From the NCBI RefSeq assembly GCF_000332215.1, contig NZ_ALWB01000033.1:1-40795 (forward strand): 40,795 bases of DNA, written 5' to 3'. Shown here piece by piece: positions 1 through 8,457 of the stretch. Under the pieces are notes generated by a model. It was given only the letters and a program-made list of their open reading frames with translations, was not told the origin of the DNA and did no database searches. The position numbers and the translations under genes are program-made. Source of the stretch: Pseudanabaena biceps PCC 7429. GTDB taxonomy: Bacteria; Cyanobacteriota; Cyanobacteriia; Pseudanabaenales; Pseudanabaenaceae. The first letter of the stretch is position 1; each line of letters opens with the position of its first letter.

Positions 1-23
1 TACCGCCCGCGTAGCGGGCGGTA
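1..23. repeat. GC-rich palindrome at window edge
   Basis: A perfect short inverted repeat (TACCGCCCGC, 3-nt loop, GCGGGCGGTA) sits at the left edge, followed by a T-rich stretch around 32-46. It could be the terminator hairpin of a gene lying left of the window, but that gene is not visible. The following 41-63 (TTTTAATTATGCCGAACTAC) closely resembles 16771-16793, so part of this flank is itself a dispersed sequence. Confidence 0.5.
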
Positions 24-60
24 TGCTCTCTGGTTTTGGTTTTTAATTATGCCGAACTAC

Positions 61-321
61 TTACCAAGTTAAGAAATGGCGGAGCCATTTCTTAACTGAT
101 TGTTACGTGGAACGAATATCGCCCTCACCCCCCAGCCCCTTCTCCCATCAAGGGAGAGGGGGAGTAAGACTAATTTCTGGTTCCCCTCCCCCAAAAGGGG
201 AGAGGGGCTAGGGGTGAGGGTATTGAAAGCTTCCACGTAACACCAGTTCTTAACTCAAAAAACCTTACTGCGTTTGTTTTTTAATTGACTGAAGTGAGCC
301 AACACTTCAGTCAATTGGTAT
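61..321 (-). repeat. Family-1 103-bp double-hairpin repeat, interrupted copy (A)
   Basis: Read on the minus strand this is the same element as those at 3673, 10596, 18292 and 20456: terminal ATACCAA, a 14-bp stem hairpin (284-316 region), a linker with the word AGTAAGG, then a second hairpin with the stem word GTTAAGAAATGGC, ending near TTGGTAA. It is split by the element at 96-246. Removing that 151-bp element and one 7-bp duplication from 261 bp leaves exactly 103 bp, the length of the uninterrupted copies. Its first hairpin is perfectly paired although its sequence differs from the other copies. Confidence 0.85.
96..246. mobile_element. 151-bp MITE-like palindromic insertion with 7-bp target duplication
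   Basis: The element begins CTGATTGTTACGTGGAA and ends TTCCACGTAACACCAG, which are imperfect terminal inverted repeats differing by one indel and one base near the tip. Both sides carry the direct repeat TTCTTAA (89-95 and 247-253). The interior holds two facing C/G-rich arms (122-165 and 181-220) of the kind CCCTCACCCC...GGGGTGAGGG, which is common in cyanobacterial genomes. It carries no ORF, so if mobile it depends on a transposase elsewhere. It lies inside the family-1 repeat 61-321. Confidence 0.8.
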
Positions 322-328
322 TAACAGT

Positions 329-2023
329 TTATGAGGGAAAAATCGTTCTGGTCTTACTGCTCAGTTCGCGAATATCAATCTGTTCCCAGAGGATGCGATA
401 TAGTTGCAGTGGTTCTTCTTTCCCTTTAACTTTAATCAAGTCTAACTTCTCTAAAGGTAAATGCAAACTTTCAATCTTTACCTTTGTACTCTCAGAGATA
501 AATACATCACCAGCTTGCGCCGCTGTGCAAATTCGGCTAGCTACATTCATCGTGTCGCCAATATTTGTATACTGAATCAGATTTTCAGAGCCAATGTTGC
601 CCGAAGCAACCATCCCCGTATTCAGTCCAATGTGAATTTGAATTTGCAGATCCCGTCCTTGTTCAGTCCAATCCTCATTCAATTTTCGCATCGCCCACTG
701 CATGGCGATCGCCGCATTAACTGCCATGATCGCATCATCATCTCTTTGATAGGGAGAACCCCAAACGGCAAGCAAGGCATCCGCAATGTATTTCTCCAAG
801 GTCCCCCCAAAAGGAAAAACAATATCTTCAACCATCACTTTGAAATATTCATTTAAGAATTCCAAAACCTTGCGTGGCTGCATCGGTGCTGTCATTTCGG
901 TAAAGCCACTAATATCTGAGAATAAAGCCGTAACTTCTGTCTCAATAATCCGATTTAAATCCCAACCCTCTTCAATTTTTTGACTGACCGCAGCAGGAAA
1001 AAATCGTTCTAATTTAGTGCGACGGATTACTTCCGATTGCATACTTTGATAGAGATTTGCATTCTCGATCGCGATCGCCGCCTGATTAGCAAGACTGCTC
1101 AAAAATTCTAAATCTTCCTTATGGTAAGCATGACCGTGGGAGAGGTTATCCACGTATAGCACGCCGATCGTGCGATCCCTTGGTTTTAGGGGCGCACACA
1201 TAGCTGCTTGGATTGATTGCTGAATGATCGATTGAGAACTGTCAAAGCGGCGATCGCCCGAAGCGTCATCACTGATAATCGCATCGCCTTGCTTCAGGAC
1301 AAAATTAGCAATTTTGCGACTGTAAAAATCAAGATTGGCAGTAGCATTGGGATTACTAAATTTAGCTGCTTTGGGTTCTAGATTCCCCGTTTTCTCATCT
1401 ACCAGCAATAGCACAGCGCGATCGACCGACATGATTTTGAGTAGCAACTCTAGAATTTTCTCAGGTAGAGCGGAGTAGGCTTCGGGCGATGAAAGTTCTT
1501 GGCTGACCTCTAGCAATACTCGTAATTTCGCTGATGTTCGTTGAGCCTCATCCGATTCTTGGATCATCAACACCGAGCCAGAGGAGACGATATTTTGCTT
1601 GAGCAAATCCTGCATATTCACACGAGATTTTTCTGGAGAGACCCGCATCAAGATCGATAAACCTGAACTGGCATTGGTGGGGTTAGCGATAGCATTGATC
1701 TCACTACCAGAGCTACTAGCATCACTTTTTAATTCATCCACTAATCGAAAGATGACACTGCCAAATTGGACGAGATCGTTATGATTGAGCTTTTGCTGTG
1801 CGATCTTGATTTGGTTGACCAGCGTGCCATTACTACTATTGAGATCGGTAACAAATATGCCTTTATCAGTAACTTGGATTTCGGCATGATGGCGGGAGAG
1901 GCTGCGTGCATCGTCTTCCACGACAATACTATTATCTAATCCTCTTCCAATCGTATTTACGCCATATCTCAGATCGCAAATACGTTCATGGGGAGTTCCT
2001 TGATTTTGAATAATGTATGGCAT
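329..2023 (-). CDS. FHA-GAF-class III adenylate cyclase
   Basis: Predicted to make cyclic AMP from ATP under control of a phosphothreonine-binding FHA domain and a GAF sensor domain. The FHA domain covers about residues 1-95 (GRGLDNSI, SRHHAEI, NSSNGTLVN). The GAF domain covers about 180-325 (CAPLKPRDRTIGVLYVDN). The cyclase domain covers about 362-545, with FSDISGFT (metal Asp), EKYIADALLAVWG (candidate adenine-selecting Lys and second metal Asp) and NIGDTMNVASRI (candidate base-contacting Asp, then Asn and Arg). Its key residues therefore look intact. There is no signal peptide or membrane segment, so it should be cytosolic. A longer frame begins at 2053, but an AGGTAGAG ribosome-binding site lies just upstream of the ATG at 2023, which gives 564 residues. 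It is divergent from argD. Adenylate rather than guanylate specificity is inferred. Confidence 0.9.
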   Translation of the reverse strand: MPYIIQNQGTPHERICDLRYGVNTIGRGLDNSIVVEDDARSLSRHHAEIQVTDKGIFVTDLNSSNGTLVNQIKIAQQKLNHNDLVQFGSVIFRLVDELKSDASSSGSEINAIANPTNASSGLSILMRVSPEKSRVNMQDLLKQNIVSSGSVLMIQESDEAQRTSAKLRVLLEVSQELSSPEAYSALPEKILELLLKIMSVDRAVLLLVDEKTGNLEPKAAKFSNPNATANLDFYSRKIANFVLKQGDAIISDDASGDRRFDSSQSIIQQSIQAAMCAPLKPRDRTIGVLYVDNLSHGHAYHKEDLEFLSSLANQAAIAIENANLYQSMQSEVIRRTKLERFFPAAVSQKIEEGWDLNRIIETEVTALFSDISGFTEMTAPMQPRKVLEFLNEYFKVMVEDIVFPFGGTLEKYIADALLAVWGSPYQRDDDAIMAVNAAIAMQWAMRKLNEDWTEQGRDLQIQIHIGLNTGMVASGNIGSENLIQYTNIGDTMNVASRICTAAQAGDVFISESTKVKIESLHLPLEKLDLIKVKGKEEPLQLYRILWEQIDIRELSSKTRTIFPS

Positions 2024-2200
2024 ATCTCTACCTGCTGAGCCTACTGTTTGCAAATCATCTATTTAGAGGTATTTAGAGGTGCGTCAACACTACACCTTCA
2101 AATAATCTACGCCTTAATCGGCTAATTCCACTACAGAAGTTCCTACGAAAACTCTCATATCATTCATAATGAAATTAACAGCATTATCCCATTTTTATCC

Positions 2201-3466
2201 ATGTCGCCAACTACGCTAGAAGTACAATCTCAAGCTCAGGCTGCTAGTCAAGTTTCTCCTGACGCGATCGCCGAGTTTAATCAGTATGTGATGAATACCT
2301 ATGCTCGCTTTCCGATCGCCTTGGATCGCGGCGAAGGCTGTCGTGTTTGGGACAGCAAGGGCAAGGAATATTTAGATTTCGTGGCGGGCATTGCTACTTG
2401 TACGTTGGGACACGCACATCCTGCCATGATCAAAGCGGTAACCGATCAGATTCAAACCCTGCACCACGCATCTAATTTGTTTTATTTTGCGGCTCAAGGG
2501 CAATTGGCTAAATGGCTGGTACAAAACTCCTGTGCAGACAAGGCTTTTTTCTGTAACTCAGGGGCAGAAGCCAATGAGGGAGCGATTAAGTTAGCCCGTA
2601 AATATGCCCATACCAAGCTTGGTATTACCGATCCTTTAATTTTGACAGCCAATGCCAGTTTTCACGGACGCACTCTGGCGACGGTGACAGCGACAGGGCA
2701 ACCCAAATATCATAAAAATTTTGCTCCTCTCGTATCGGGCTTTGACTATATTCCTTACAATGATATCGCCGCCCTTGAGGTTGCCGTACAGAAATACGAA
2801 GGTAGACTCTGCGCGATCATGCTCGAACCCTTGCAGGGAGAAGGGGGAGTCAATCCTGGCGATCGCGCCTATTTTGCCAGAATTAGAGAAATCTGTGACG
2901 AGAAGAAGATCCTGCTAATTATCGATGAAGTGCAGGTGGGTATGGGACGCAGTGGAATGCTCTGGGGTTACGAAAACCTCGGTATCCAGCCCGATATCTT
3001 TACTTCGGCAAAGGGCTTAGGTGGGGGCATTCCCATCGGAGCGATGATGTGCAAGGCGCATTGTGATGTGTTTGAGCCTGGCGATCACGCTAGTACCTTT
3101 GGTGGCAATCCCTTTGCCTGCACGGTGGCACTGTCGGTCTGCCATACGATGGTCGATGATAATCTGATCGCCAATGCCAGAGAGCGCGGTCAACAACTGC
3201 GCACGGGACTACAGGCTATTTGCGATCGCTATCCCCAACATATTGCTTCGGTGAGAGGCTGGGGCTTGATCGATGGTTTAGTACTGCAAGAATCCAGTAA
3301 TATCCAAGCCCGTGATGTGGTTGCCGCAGGCATCGAGCATGGTTTGTTGTTAGTGCCTGCGGGTGTTAAGGTTGTACGTTTTGTGCCACCACTAATCGTT
3401 TCTGCAACCGAGATCGACCAGGCCTTAGCCATAGTCGAGCAAGCGATCGCTAGTTTTGCATCTTAA
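2201..3466 (+). CDS. argD: Acetylornithine aminotransferase
   Basis: PLP-dependent transaminase of arginine biosynthesis that interconverts N-acetylglutamate 5-semialdehyde and N2-acetylornithine using glutamate/2-oxoglutarate, in the cytosol. The 421-residue length fits the family plus a short extra N-terminus of about 20 residues rich in Gln, Ala and Ser. Visible family motifs are FFCNSGAEANEGAIKLARKY (117-136), the PLP-contacting IDEVQVGMGR (241-250) and the Schiff-base lysine K271 in SAKGLGGGIPIG, followed by HASTFGGNP. No clear ribosome-binding site precedes the ATG. The gene stands alone between the divergent cyclase and a strong terminator. Other class-III omega-aminotransferases are related, but cyanobacterial ArgD is the best reading. 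Confidence 0.93.
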   Translation: MSPTTLEVQSQAQAASQVSPDAIAEFNQYVMNTYARFPIALDRGEGCRVWDSKGKEYLDFVAGIATCTLGHAHPAMIKAVTDQIQTLHHASNLFYFAAQGQLAKWLVQNSCADKAFFCNSGAEANEGAIKLARKYAHTKLGITDPLILTANASFHGRTLATVTATGQPKYHKNFAPLVSGFDYIPYNDIAALEVAVQKYEGRLCAIMLEPLQGEGGVNPGDRAYFARIREICDEKKILLIIDEVQVGMGRSGMLWGYENLGIQPDIFTSAKGLGGGIPIGAMMCKAHCDVFEPGDHASTFGGNPFACTVALSVCHTMVDDNLIANARERGQQLRTGLQAICDRYPQHIASVRGWGLIDGLVLQESSNIQARDVVAAGIEHGLLLVPAGVKVVRFVPPLIVSATEIDQALAIVEQAIASFAS

Positions 3467-3493
3467 AAATTCCATTTTTATAACATCTTCACC

Positions 3494-3524
3494 AAAAGAA
3501 GGGGCGCATTGCGCCCCTTCTTTT
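3494..3524 (+). terminator. Rho-independent terminator of argD
   Basis: A perfect 14-bp stem (AAAAGAAGGGGCGC / GCGCCCCTTCTTTT) with a 3-nt loop starts 28 nt after the argD stop. The 3' arm ends in a T run and is followed by a T-rich stretch. The A-rich 5' side would also allow it to work from the other strand. Confidence 0.85.
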
Positions 3525-3533
3525 GCTTCTTTC

Positions 3534-3638
3534 CGCAATCTTCGATCTCAAAAAAACCAAGAGATTTTTGTAATTGTTGCTTCGCAACAATTGCAAAAAT
3601 CTCTTGGTTTGGATTTAAGCGCAAACCCCAAAAGATAA
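3534..3638. repeat. Diverged family-2 palindromic repeat
   Basis: The order CGCAAT, a long stem (AAACCAAGAGATTTTTG / CAAAAATCTCTTGGTTT, around 3552-3610), then a TTTAAGCGC tail matches the layout of the 101-bp elements at 17157 and 18363 (GCAATTAT, stem, TTTGAGCGC). The termini are degraded, so ends are approximate and homology is inferred from layout. A separate 18-bp palindrome, GTGGCTTCGCGAAGCCAC, follows at 3639-3656. Confidence 0.55.
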
Positions 3639-3672
3639 GTGGCTTCGCGAAGCCACGAATACCAATTCACGA

Positions 3673-3775
3673 ATACCAATTCACGAAAGTGTGACAACAC
3701 TTTTGTGAATTAAAAACCAAACCCAGTAAGGGTTTTCAAAACACAAAATGGCGTAGCCATTTTGTGTTTTGGTAT
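3673..3775 (+). repeat. Family-1 103-bp double-hairpin repeat (copy B)
   Basis: It starts ATACCAATTCACGAAAGTG and ends TTTTGGTAT. The first hairpin pairs AATTCACGAAAGTG with CACTTTTGTGAATT. The second pairs CACAAAATGGC with GCCATTTTGTG, a stem sequence different from the other copies but fully paired. The left end is partly duplicated (ATACCAATTCAC also at 3659-3670). It ends 2 nt from the stop codon of the DyP peroxidase gene, so it forms the 3' end region of the long minus-strand cluster and may act as its terminator or mRNA stabiliser. Confidence 0.85.
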
Positions 3776-3777
3776 AA

Positions 3778-5169
3778 TTAGGGTAAGTTCTTCAAAGAGC
3801 TAATACTGGGGGCAAAGAAATACTCTCCACCCTTCATTTTGACCCATAGTTTGAAGTTGTAATCCTGAGTTGAGCTTTTACTCCATTCTGTCGGCCAATG
3901 TTGAGTTCCCTGAGGGCTCCCAATCAGGGGATCGGGACCAACACCAACCTTAACAAAGTTATTTGCGTTAGACCATCGCGCTTGCATGAAGTTAAATTGA
4001 TTCTCAATGTCCGCCTGAAAACATAAAAACAGTAAACCAGAACCCTCAGTCGATGCATTAGTTAGATCTTTTTCGCCATAACTAACAGCACGACGGGCGA
4101 TACGATGTCCTCTTTCCTCCTCTAAATTTACATTGGAATTTCTTACGGAATCACCCCTTGGATTTGTCTTCCGAATATGCGCATGAAAAGGACATTTTGT
4201 GGCGGTAAGGTCCTGATCGTAATTGAAGTTATTAGGGGGATTCCGTGGGTGCATTGGAACATCCGATATCGTTACAGGCGTTCCATCGGGGAAGCGCCCC
4301 ATCACATAAGCACCTGCCAATTCATTTTGAATTTTTAGCGCCTGCGCCAGTGCTTGCTGATCTTCCCGAAAAGCTTTAACATTCTGCTCCAATTTACGAT
4401 AGACCAGATAGCTCCCATAGCTATCTTCGGTTTGTCCGTTAGGATCTTTAACCAAAACAAGATCGAGGGGAGCGCGGGGATCCCATTTGGAGAAATTGCG
4501 ATCGCTAGCTTGAGCCTTGACAATATCGCGTTTGATAAATAAAGGTTGACTGATTCCATCAACAAAACCAAAATGTTCAATAACCTGTCCATCCTTATTC
4601 CTCAGAATAAATCCATTTTCTTGATGGAGAACAGTGGCAATTTTACTGAGTTCTTGGGTAATTTGATTAGCAAATTTTAATAAACTATCTTGATCATCAT
4701 CAGCGATCGCAATCAAGCTGTGGATTTTCTGTTGATAGCCTACTTCCCAATCTGTAACTTTAGGATCGCCCAAGGATGTTCTGATACCTTCGTATTGCAT
4801 ACCCATCGTAAAGGGTTGATTTTTGGGGATTTGAAAGGCTTCAAAGCCCAATGTCTCATAGCCGATACGAGTTAAATAAAAATTCGCAAAAACACTGCCA
4901 GAGACTTTTTGATCACGATAACGGCGCGATTCATCAGCCTGTAGTTGTGCTGAAGTAACATAACCTTTAGTAAAGTTTATAATCCATTCCTTAACTGCGG
5001 GAATGTCATCCGATTTCCACTGCACAAATATATCGACAGTATAATCACGACCATGTCCCTTCAGAATATTACCCTGCAAGTCATCTAGAAGAGCTTGGTA
5101 TTTGCCAGAATTGTCTGGGTCAATACCAGTTTCAGGTAAATTTTTAAAATCCTGTTCGGTGAGTGCCAT
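3778..5169 (-). CDS. DyP-type heme peroxidase
   Basis: Dye-decolorizing-type peroxidase, a heme enzyme that uses hydrogen peroxide to oxidise dyes, phenols or other substrates. The family signature GFVDG (201-205, catalytic Asp204) is present. So is the heme-proximal region CPFHAHIRKTNPR with candidate proximal His331, and the arginine-rich stretch HRIARRAVSYGE around 355-366 that should supply the distal Arg. The length (463 residues) fits the larger DyP subclass, which includes the cyanobacterial enzyme AnaPX. The frame is open to 5259, but the ATG at 5169 has a GGAG ribosome-binding site and removes a hydrophobic stretch that would otherwise look like a signal. As called, the protein has no Sec or Tat signal and should be cytosolic. 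It is the last gene of the redox cluster, 86 bp after the copper-radical oxidase gene. Confidence 0.93.
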   Translation of the reverse strand: MALTEQDFKNLPETGIDPDNSGKYQALLDDLQGNILKGHGRDYTVDIFVQWKSDDIPAVKEWIINFTKGYVTSAQLQADESRRYRDQKVSGSVFANFYLTRIGYETLGFEAFQIPKNQPFTMGMQYEGIRTSLGDPKVTDWEVGYQQKIHSLIAIADDDQDSLLKFANQITQELSKIATVLHQENGFILRNKDGQVIEHFGFVDGISQPLFIKRDIVKAQASDRNFSKWDPRAPLDLVLVKDPNGQTEDSYGSYLVYRKLEQNVKAFREDQQALAQALKIQNELAGAYVMGRFPDGTPVTISDVPMHPRNPPNNFNYDQDLTATKCPFHAHIRKTNPRGDSVRNSNVNLEEERGHRIARRAVSYGEKDLTNASTEGSGLLFLCFQADIENQFNFMQARWSNANNFVKVGVGPDPLIGSPQGTQHWPTEWSKSSTQDYNFKLWVKMKGGEYFFAPSISSLKNLP

Positions 5170-5255
5170 ATCTTTAAATCTCCGATTTGTCTTAGAATCT
5201 GCAAACAACGCCAATAAAAACCAAATAAATATCAAATCGGCATCAAAAGTTAGCA

Positions 5256-7247
5256 TCAAGATTGAAGCCGCACGATTTGAGCATGGGAAGGTTTACCAAT
5301 ATCGTTTAGATAAAAAAGCATGTAGTATCCAGGAGGATAAAGATGGGGATTATCTGGAGCTGTAATCCCCACAGATGAATTGTCTTGGGCAACTTTAATG
5401 GGTAACTTGGCAAGCCTCTGTCCATAGTCAAAGGAATGGGTAACCGTTCCTAACTTGACCATCACAACCGAAGGATTACTCGTACCATTTTTTACCACAA
5501 TGCCATCGGACTGACCATATTTTAAGATTTGGGGACTACTAGTAATTTCAGGACGAGGCCCTGCTTTGTATAGATAGGGAGGACTAAAGATCTCACCCTG
5601 CCAAATTTCGGAAGGTACGAAAGGCTCCACATTACCATCAGCAAAGTAATGCTGAGGATCGTTATAGTAGGTATCAATATCAAAGGACTCTATTTCTCCT
5701 GCCTTATTCTTTAATTGTGGAAAGCGGAAGAAGGTTTTAGGATCGCCTAAAACATCAACATGAAGTGTGCCATCCTTTTCCCTCGCTGTCCGATTAGCAT
5801 TGCCACCAATAACTAAAACTCGGGCATCGGGTAATAAAATTGCTCCATTATGATAAAGCCTTGGCAGTTTGGCAGGATTCAAAGTTTTGGTTTGATATCC
5901 TGAGAGAGACTGGGCATCAGGAGTCATTAACAAGGGTTGATAAATTGGCTTATATTCTGGATATTCACCACCATTTAGGACTAAAATTTCTTCAGTCGGA
6001 AGAATTACAGCCTGCAAATTGGCTCTTGGTTGTTTAAAAAAATCGGGGACGATTTCCCACTTCCCATTCTTTTGCGCACTTTTAGCAGGAGAAATCCAAT
6101 GTTGCAAACTGGTGGAAACTCTCACCACATCAGGGGGGAAAGTATTAGGATCGATTTTCCCTTCTCTTCCATAGCTGATACTATTGCTACCAATCAGACC
6201 ACCTAACAGCAGCACTTCTTCCGAGTTAGGGATTTGGAGCGCCGTTCCGTAAGCTTTACTAGTTTCTAAGCGATCGGGTCCGACTTCAAAGCTTAAGGAA
6301 AGTTGACCATTTCCTAAATCATTAATAGTCATCAGATAGCTTTTCTTACTGGAGTGAGGAACTAGAACCCCTGCAATACCTGCTTCATCGCCTGTAATTA
6401 AGAGTCTTCCATCCTTTAAAGGAAAAACTCGAGGATAGAGATCGATTCCATCATAAATATCATCACTCCCAACTTTGGTATTAAAAGGACTGTTTTTGAT
6501 AGTGGTAAGATCGAAGTAATGGAGTTTATCGGTTTTGGGATCGTAAATTTCGACACTGGTGTTAATTTGATTGGGTTTTTCAAGTTTTAGTCCAGCAAAG
6601 ATCGCAACTTTACCGTCAGCCAAGGATATTAGGCTTGGATACCAACGTCCATCTCGCATTTGTCCAAGGTCTTTCCATTTACCCGATCGCCAATCATAGA
6701 GATTTAACCATTTAGTTCCCGTAAAGGCTCCACCAGGGTAATAGGTGTTAGTTCCACCCGCAAATAACACATTACCATCGGCTAACTGGACATGCCCAGA
6801 GCAAAAAAGATCATTAGTCGTATTTGCGCCATTTTTACCGATCGTTTTATCGAAGCGAAGCGCTGGAGGTGAAGGAATTCGCTCGAATTTTCCTGTTTTA
6901 GGATCGAGCAAACCTGAGTTATTAACTACGGCATAATCCGAGACATCAATTCCTTCAACAAACTTATATTGACCGTTTTCTCGATCTAATTCAGTCCGAA
7001 AGCTACTACCATTGACTACCAATACTTTACCGTTTGGCAATAGGGTTGTATGCACTGACTGGGTGCGATCAGAGATAGCAGGCATAGGCAATACTTTCCA
7101 TTTTCCCATACTTGTTCTTACGGTTCTTGCGGAATCTGGGGTAAGGGCGATCGCCTCTTTACTATGTCCCAAAACGATGTAAAAAGTGATCAAAAAAACC
7201 AAGCAAATCGAGATAATTCTTTTGATTGGGAAGATTCTAGCCATCAT
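5256..7247 (-). CDS. Exported copper-radical oxidase (galactose/glyoxal oxidase-like)
   Basis: Predicted to oxidise an alcohol or aldehyde with O2, releasing hydrogen peroxide, outside the cytoplasm. Starting at the ATG at 7247 (AAGGA 10 nt upstream) gives 663 residues with a signal peptide at about 1-34. A kelch-type propeller follows, then a C-terminal DUF1929-type Ig domain at about 545-660. All copper-radical residues are recognisable: the cross-linking Cys149 in LFCSGH, Tyr203 in GRWYPS, Tyr465-His466 in RLYHNG and His604 in THSFDYGQR. This is the layout of fungal galactose/glyoxal oxidase and Streptomyces GlxA. Upstream ATGs extend the frame to 7340 but lack this ribosome-binding site. 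The substrate cannot be read from sequence; the sugar-modifying neighbours suggest a carbohydrate. Confidence 0.92.
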   Translation of the reverse strand: MMARIFPIKRIISICLVFLITFYIVLGHSKEAIALTPDSARTVRTSMGKWKVLPMPAISDRTQSVHTTLLPNGKVLVVNGSSFRTELDRENGQYKFVEGIDVSDYAVVNNSGLLDPKTGKFERIPSPPALRFDKTIGKNGANTTNDLFCSGHVQLADGNVLFAGGTNTYYPGGAFTGTKWLNLYDWRSGKWKDLGQMRDGRWYPSLISLADGKVAIFAGLKLEKPNQINTSVEIYDPKTDKLHYFDLTTIKNSPFNTKVGSDDIYDGIDLYPRVFPLKDGRLLITGDEAGIAGVLVPHSSKKSYLMTINDLGNGQLSLSFEVGPDRLETSKAYGTALQIPNSEEVLLLGGLIGSNSISYGREGKIDPNTFPPDVVRVSTSLQHWISPAKSAQKNGKWEIVPDFFKQPRANLQAVILPTEEILVLNGGEYPEYKPIYQPLLMTPDAQSLSGYQTKTLNPAKLPRLYHNGAILLPDARVLVIGGNANRTAREKDGTLHVDVLGDPKTFFRFPQLKNKAGEIESFDIDTYYNDPQHYFADGNVEPFVPSEIWQGEIFSPPYLYKAGPRPEITSSPQILKYGQSDGIVVKNGTSNPSVVMVKLGTVTHSFDYGQRLAKLPIKVAQDNSSVGITAPDNPHLYPPGYYMLFYLNDIGKPSHAQIVRLQS

Positions 7248-7359
7248 GATCAATTCATCCTTCTTCAGCGATCGAGCTTGCTGGAATATCAAGGTTGTAG
7301 GGTTAAGATAGAAGGCGTAAGGCAGTTCCGATCTTAACATCGATGTTATTAAGGGAGCA

Positions 7360-8367
7360 TTAATTAGGATTGATGATTTTTCTCAATTCTTCTTGAGTTT
7401 TCTTGATTGCAGCTTCTGCAATGTCATAGGCGCTAGGGTAAGAATTGGGAGCGTCTTCTTCAGGAATCCAAAACTTACGCCGAGATAGCCGCAGAGAGTT
7501 CACAAAAGCAGGAATAGCATTAAAAATCTCAATGGCGATCGGTCCTTTATAAACCTTTAGCACGGGTTTCAGAAAATCTTGCCAAGGCAACCAGCTCGTA
7601 TGTACGGCTCCGCGATCGGGCGGGGACACTTGAATGTAGTGCAATCTCTTTTGCGTAGCTAGCTGAGCGACTTGAGTTTGAAAGATCGTCGGACCATCCC
7701 CATCTAAGGTTTCATGGGCACTATCAATGACGACTCCGACTTGATGACTGTTAACACCCTCAAGAAAAGTCATCAATTGCGAGAGTTTATTGGGACCAGG
7801 CGTTTCCCAATGCGTAATCGGTTCGATCGCTAATTTCACTTTTTTGCTAACGGCATATTCTCCCAATTCATTGAGAATGGGTTGAGCTTGGTGATAGCGC
7901 TTTACCAAAAGATCTTGAAGGCGATCGCTCCAAATTGGCTCGTTAAAATCAGTGGTAGGAAAGACCCCATAGGGAAGAACAATTGGCCCCATCAAAATCT
8001 CACCCCGCAAAGCAGCGGTAATATCAACCCGCGATTTCAGATACTTTAAGCCTTGTTGCTGCTGGGCGGGATAGGACGAGGTGGGATCGTACGTTCTCGT
8101 TGCACCGACATTGGTCGCAATTTTCACCTTATCCAAACCTTGACCGTCAAGATAATCGCGTAGTGCTTGATAATTGCTGACATCTTGAGCAAAACTTTGA
8201 TTGAAAGTAGGAGCGATCGGGAATTCAAACCCACTATAGCCAAATTCTTGCAGTTTCTTAATGTGATTCACCACTGTTTTTCGATAGTCTAAATCTGTCG
8301 GTTTCATGTCCGTAGTAAACATGAAAAAGCTCAGATAGATATCAGGTAGAGGAGAATTGACGGTCAT
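7360..8367 (-). CDS. Sugar isomerase/epimerase, TIM barrel (tagatose/psicose 3-epimerase-like)
   Basis: A 335-residue xylose-isomerase-like TIM barrel. The metal-binding and catalytic pattern of ketose 3-epimerases is visible: Glu182 in LAIEPITHWETPG, Asp215 and His218 in GVVIDSAHE, the HYIQVSPPDRG segment (243-253) and Glu280 in IAIEIFN. Family members move the hydroxyl configuration at C3 of free ketoses or isomerise related sugars and cyclitols with a divalent metal. There is no signal peptide, so it should be cytosolic. It lies 112 bp upstream of the copper-radical oxidase gene and 90 bp downstream of the SnoaL-like gene in the same orientation. No clear ribosome-binding site is seen. The exact substrate is not assigned. 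Confidence 0.8.
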   Translation of the reverse strand: MTVNSPLPDIYLSFFMFTTDMKPTDLDYRKTVVNHIKKLQEFGYSGFEFPIAPTFNQSFAQDVSNYQALRDYLDGQGLDKVKIATNVGATRTYDPTSSYPAQQQQGLKYLKSRVDITAALRGEILMGPIVLPYGVFPTTDFNEPIWSDRLQDLLVKRYHQAQPILNELGEYAVSKKVKLAIEPITHWETPGPNKLSQLMTFLEGVNSHQVGVVIDSAHETLDGDGPTIFQTQVAQLATQKRLHYIQVSPPDRGAVHTSWLPWQDFLKPVLKVYKGPIAIEIFNAIPAFVNSLRLSRRKFWIPEEDAPNSYPSAYDIAEAAIKKTQEELRKIINPN

Positions 8368-8457
8368 AATTTTACTTTAATAGTATAGATTTTCAGTGGC
8401 GACAGAATGCTATAACGCATAAATTTAACGAGCAAATTTGGTTATAGAAGCCAATCT

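Noticed and set aside
122-221. C-rich and G-rich blocks considered as a CRISPR-like or G-quadruplex element
   Set aside because: There are only two facing arms and no regularly spaced repeats. They are better explained as the interior of the palindromic insertion 96-246.
284-316. Hairpin after the cyclase gene as an intrinsic terminator
   Set aside because: On the cyclase strand it is followed by an A run rather than a T run, and it is the first hairpin of family-1 copy A. It may still affect the mRNA end, but it is not a standard terminator.
5170-5259. Extended N-terminus of the DyP peroxidase with a hydrophobic stretch that could be read as a signal peptide
   Set aside because: The ribosome-binding site lies before the internal ATG at 5169, where the usual DyP N-terminus begins. 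The hydrophobic stretch is acidic at its start and lacks a basic n-region.
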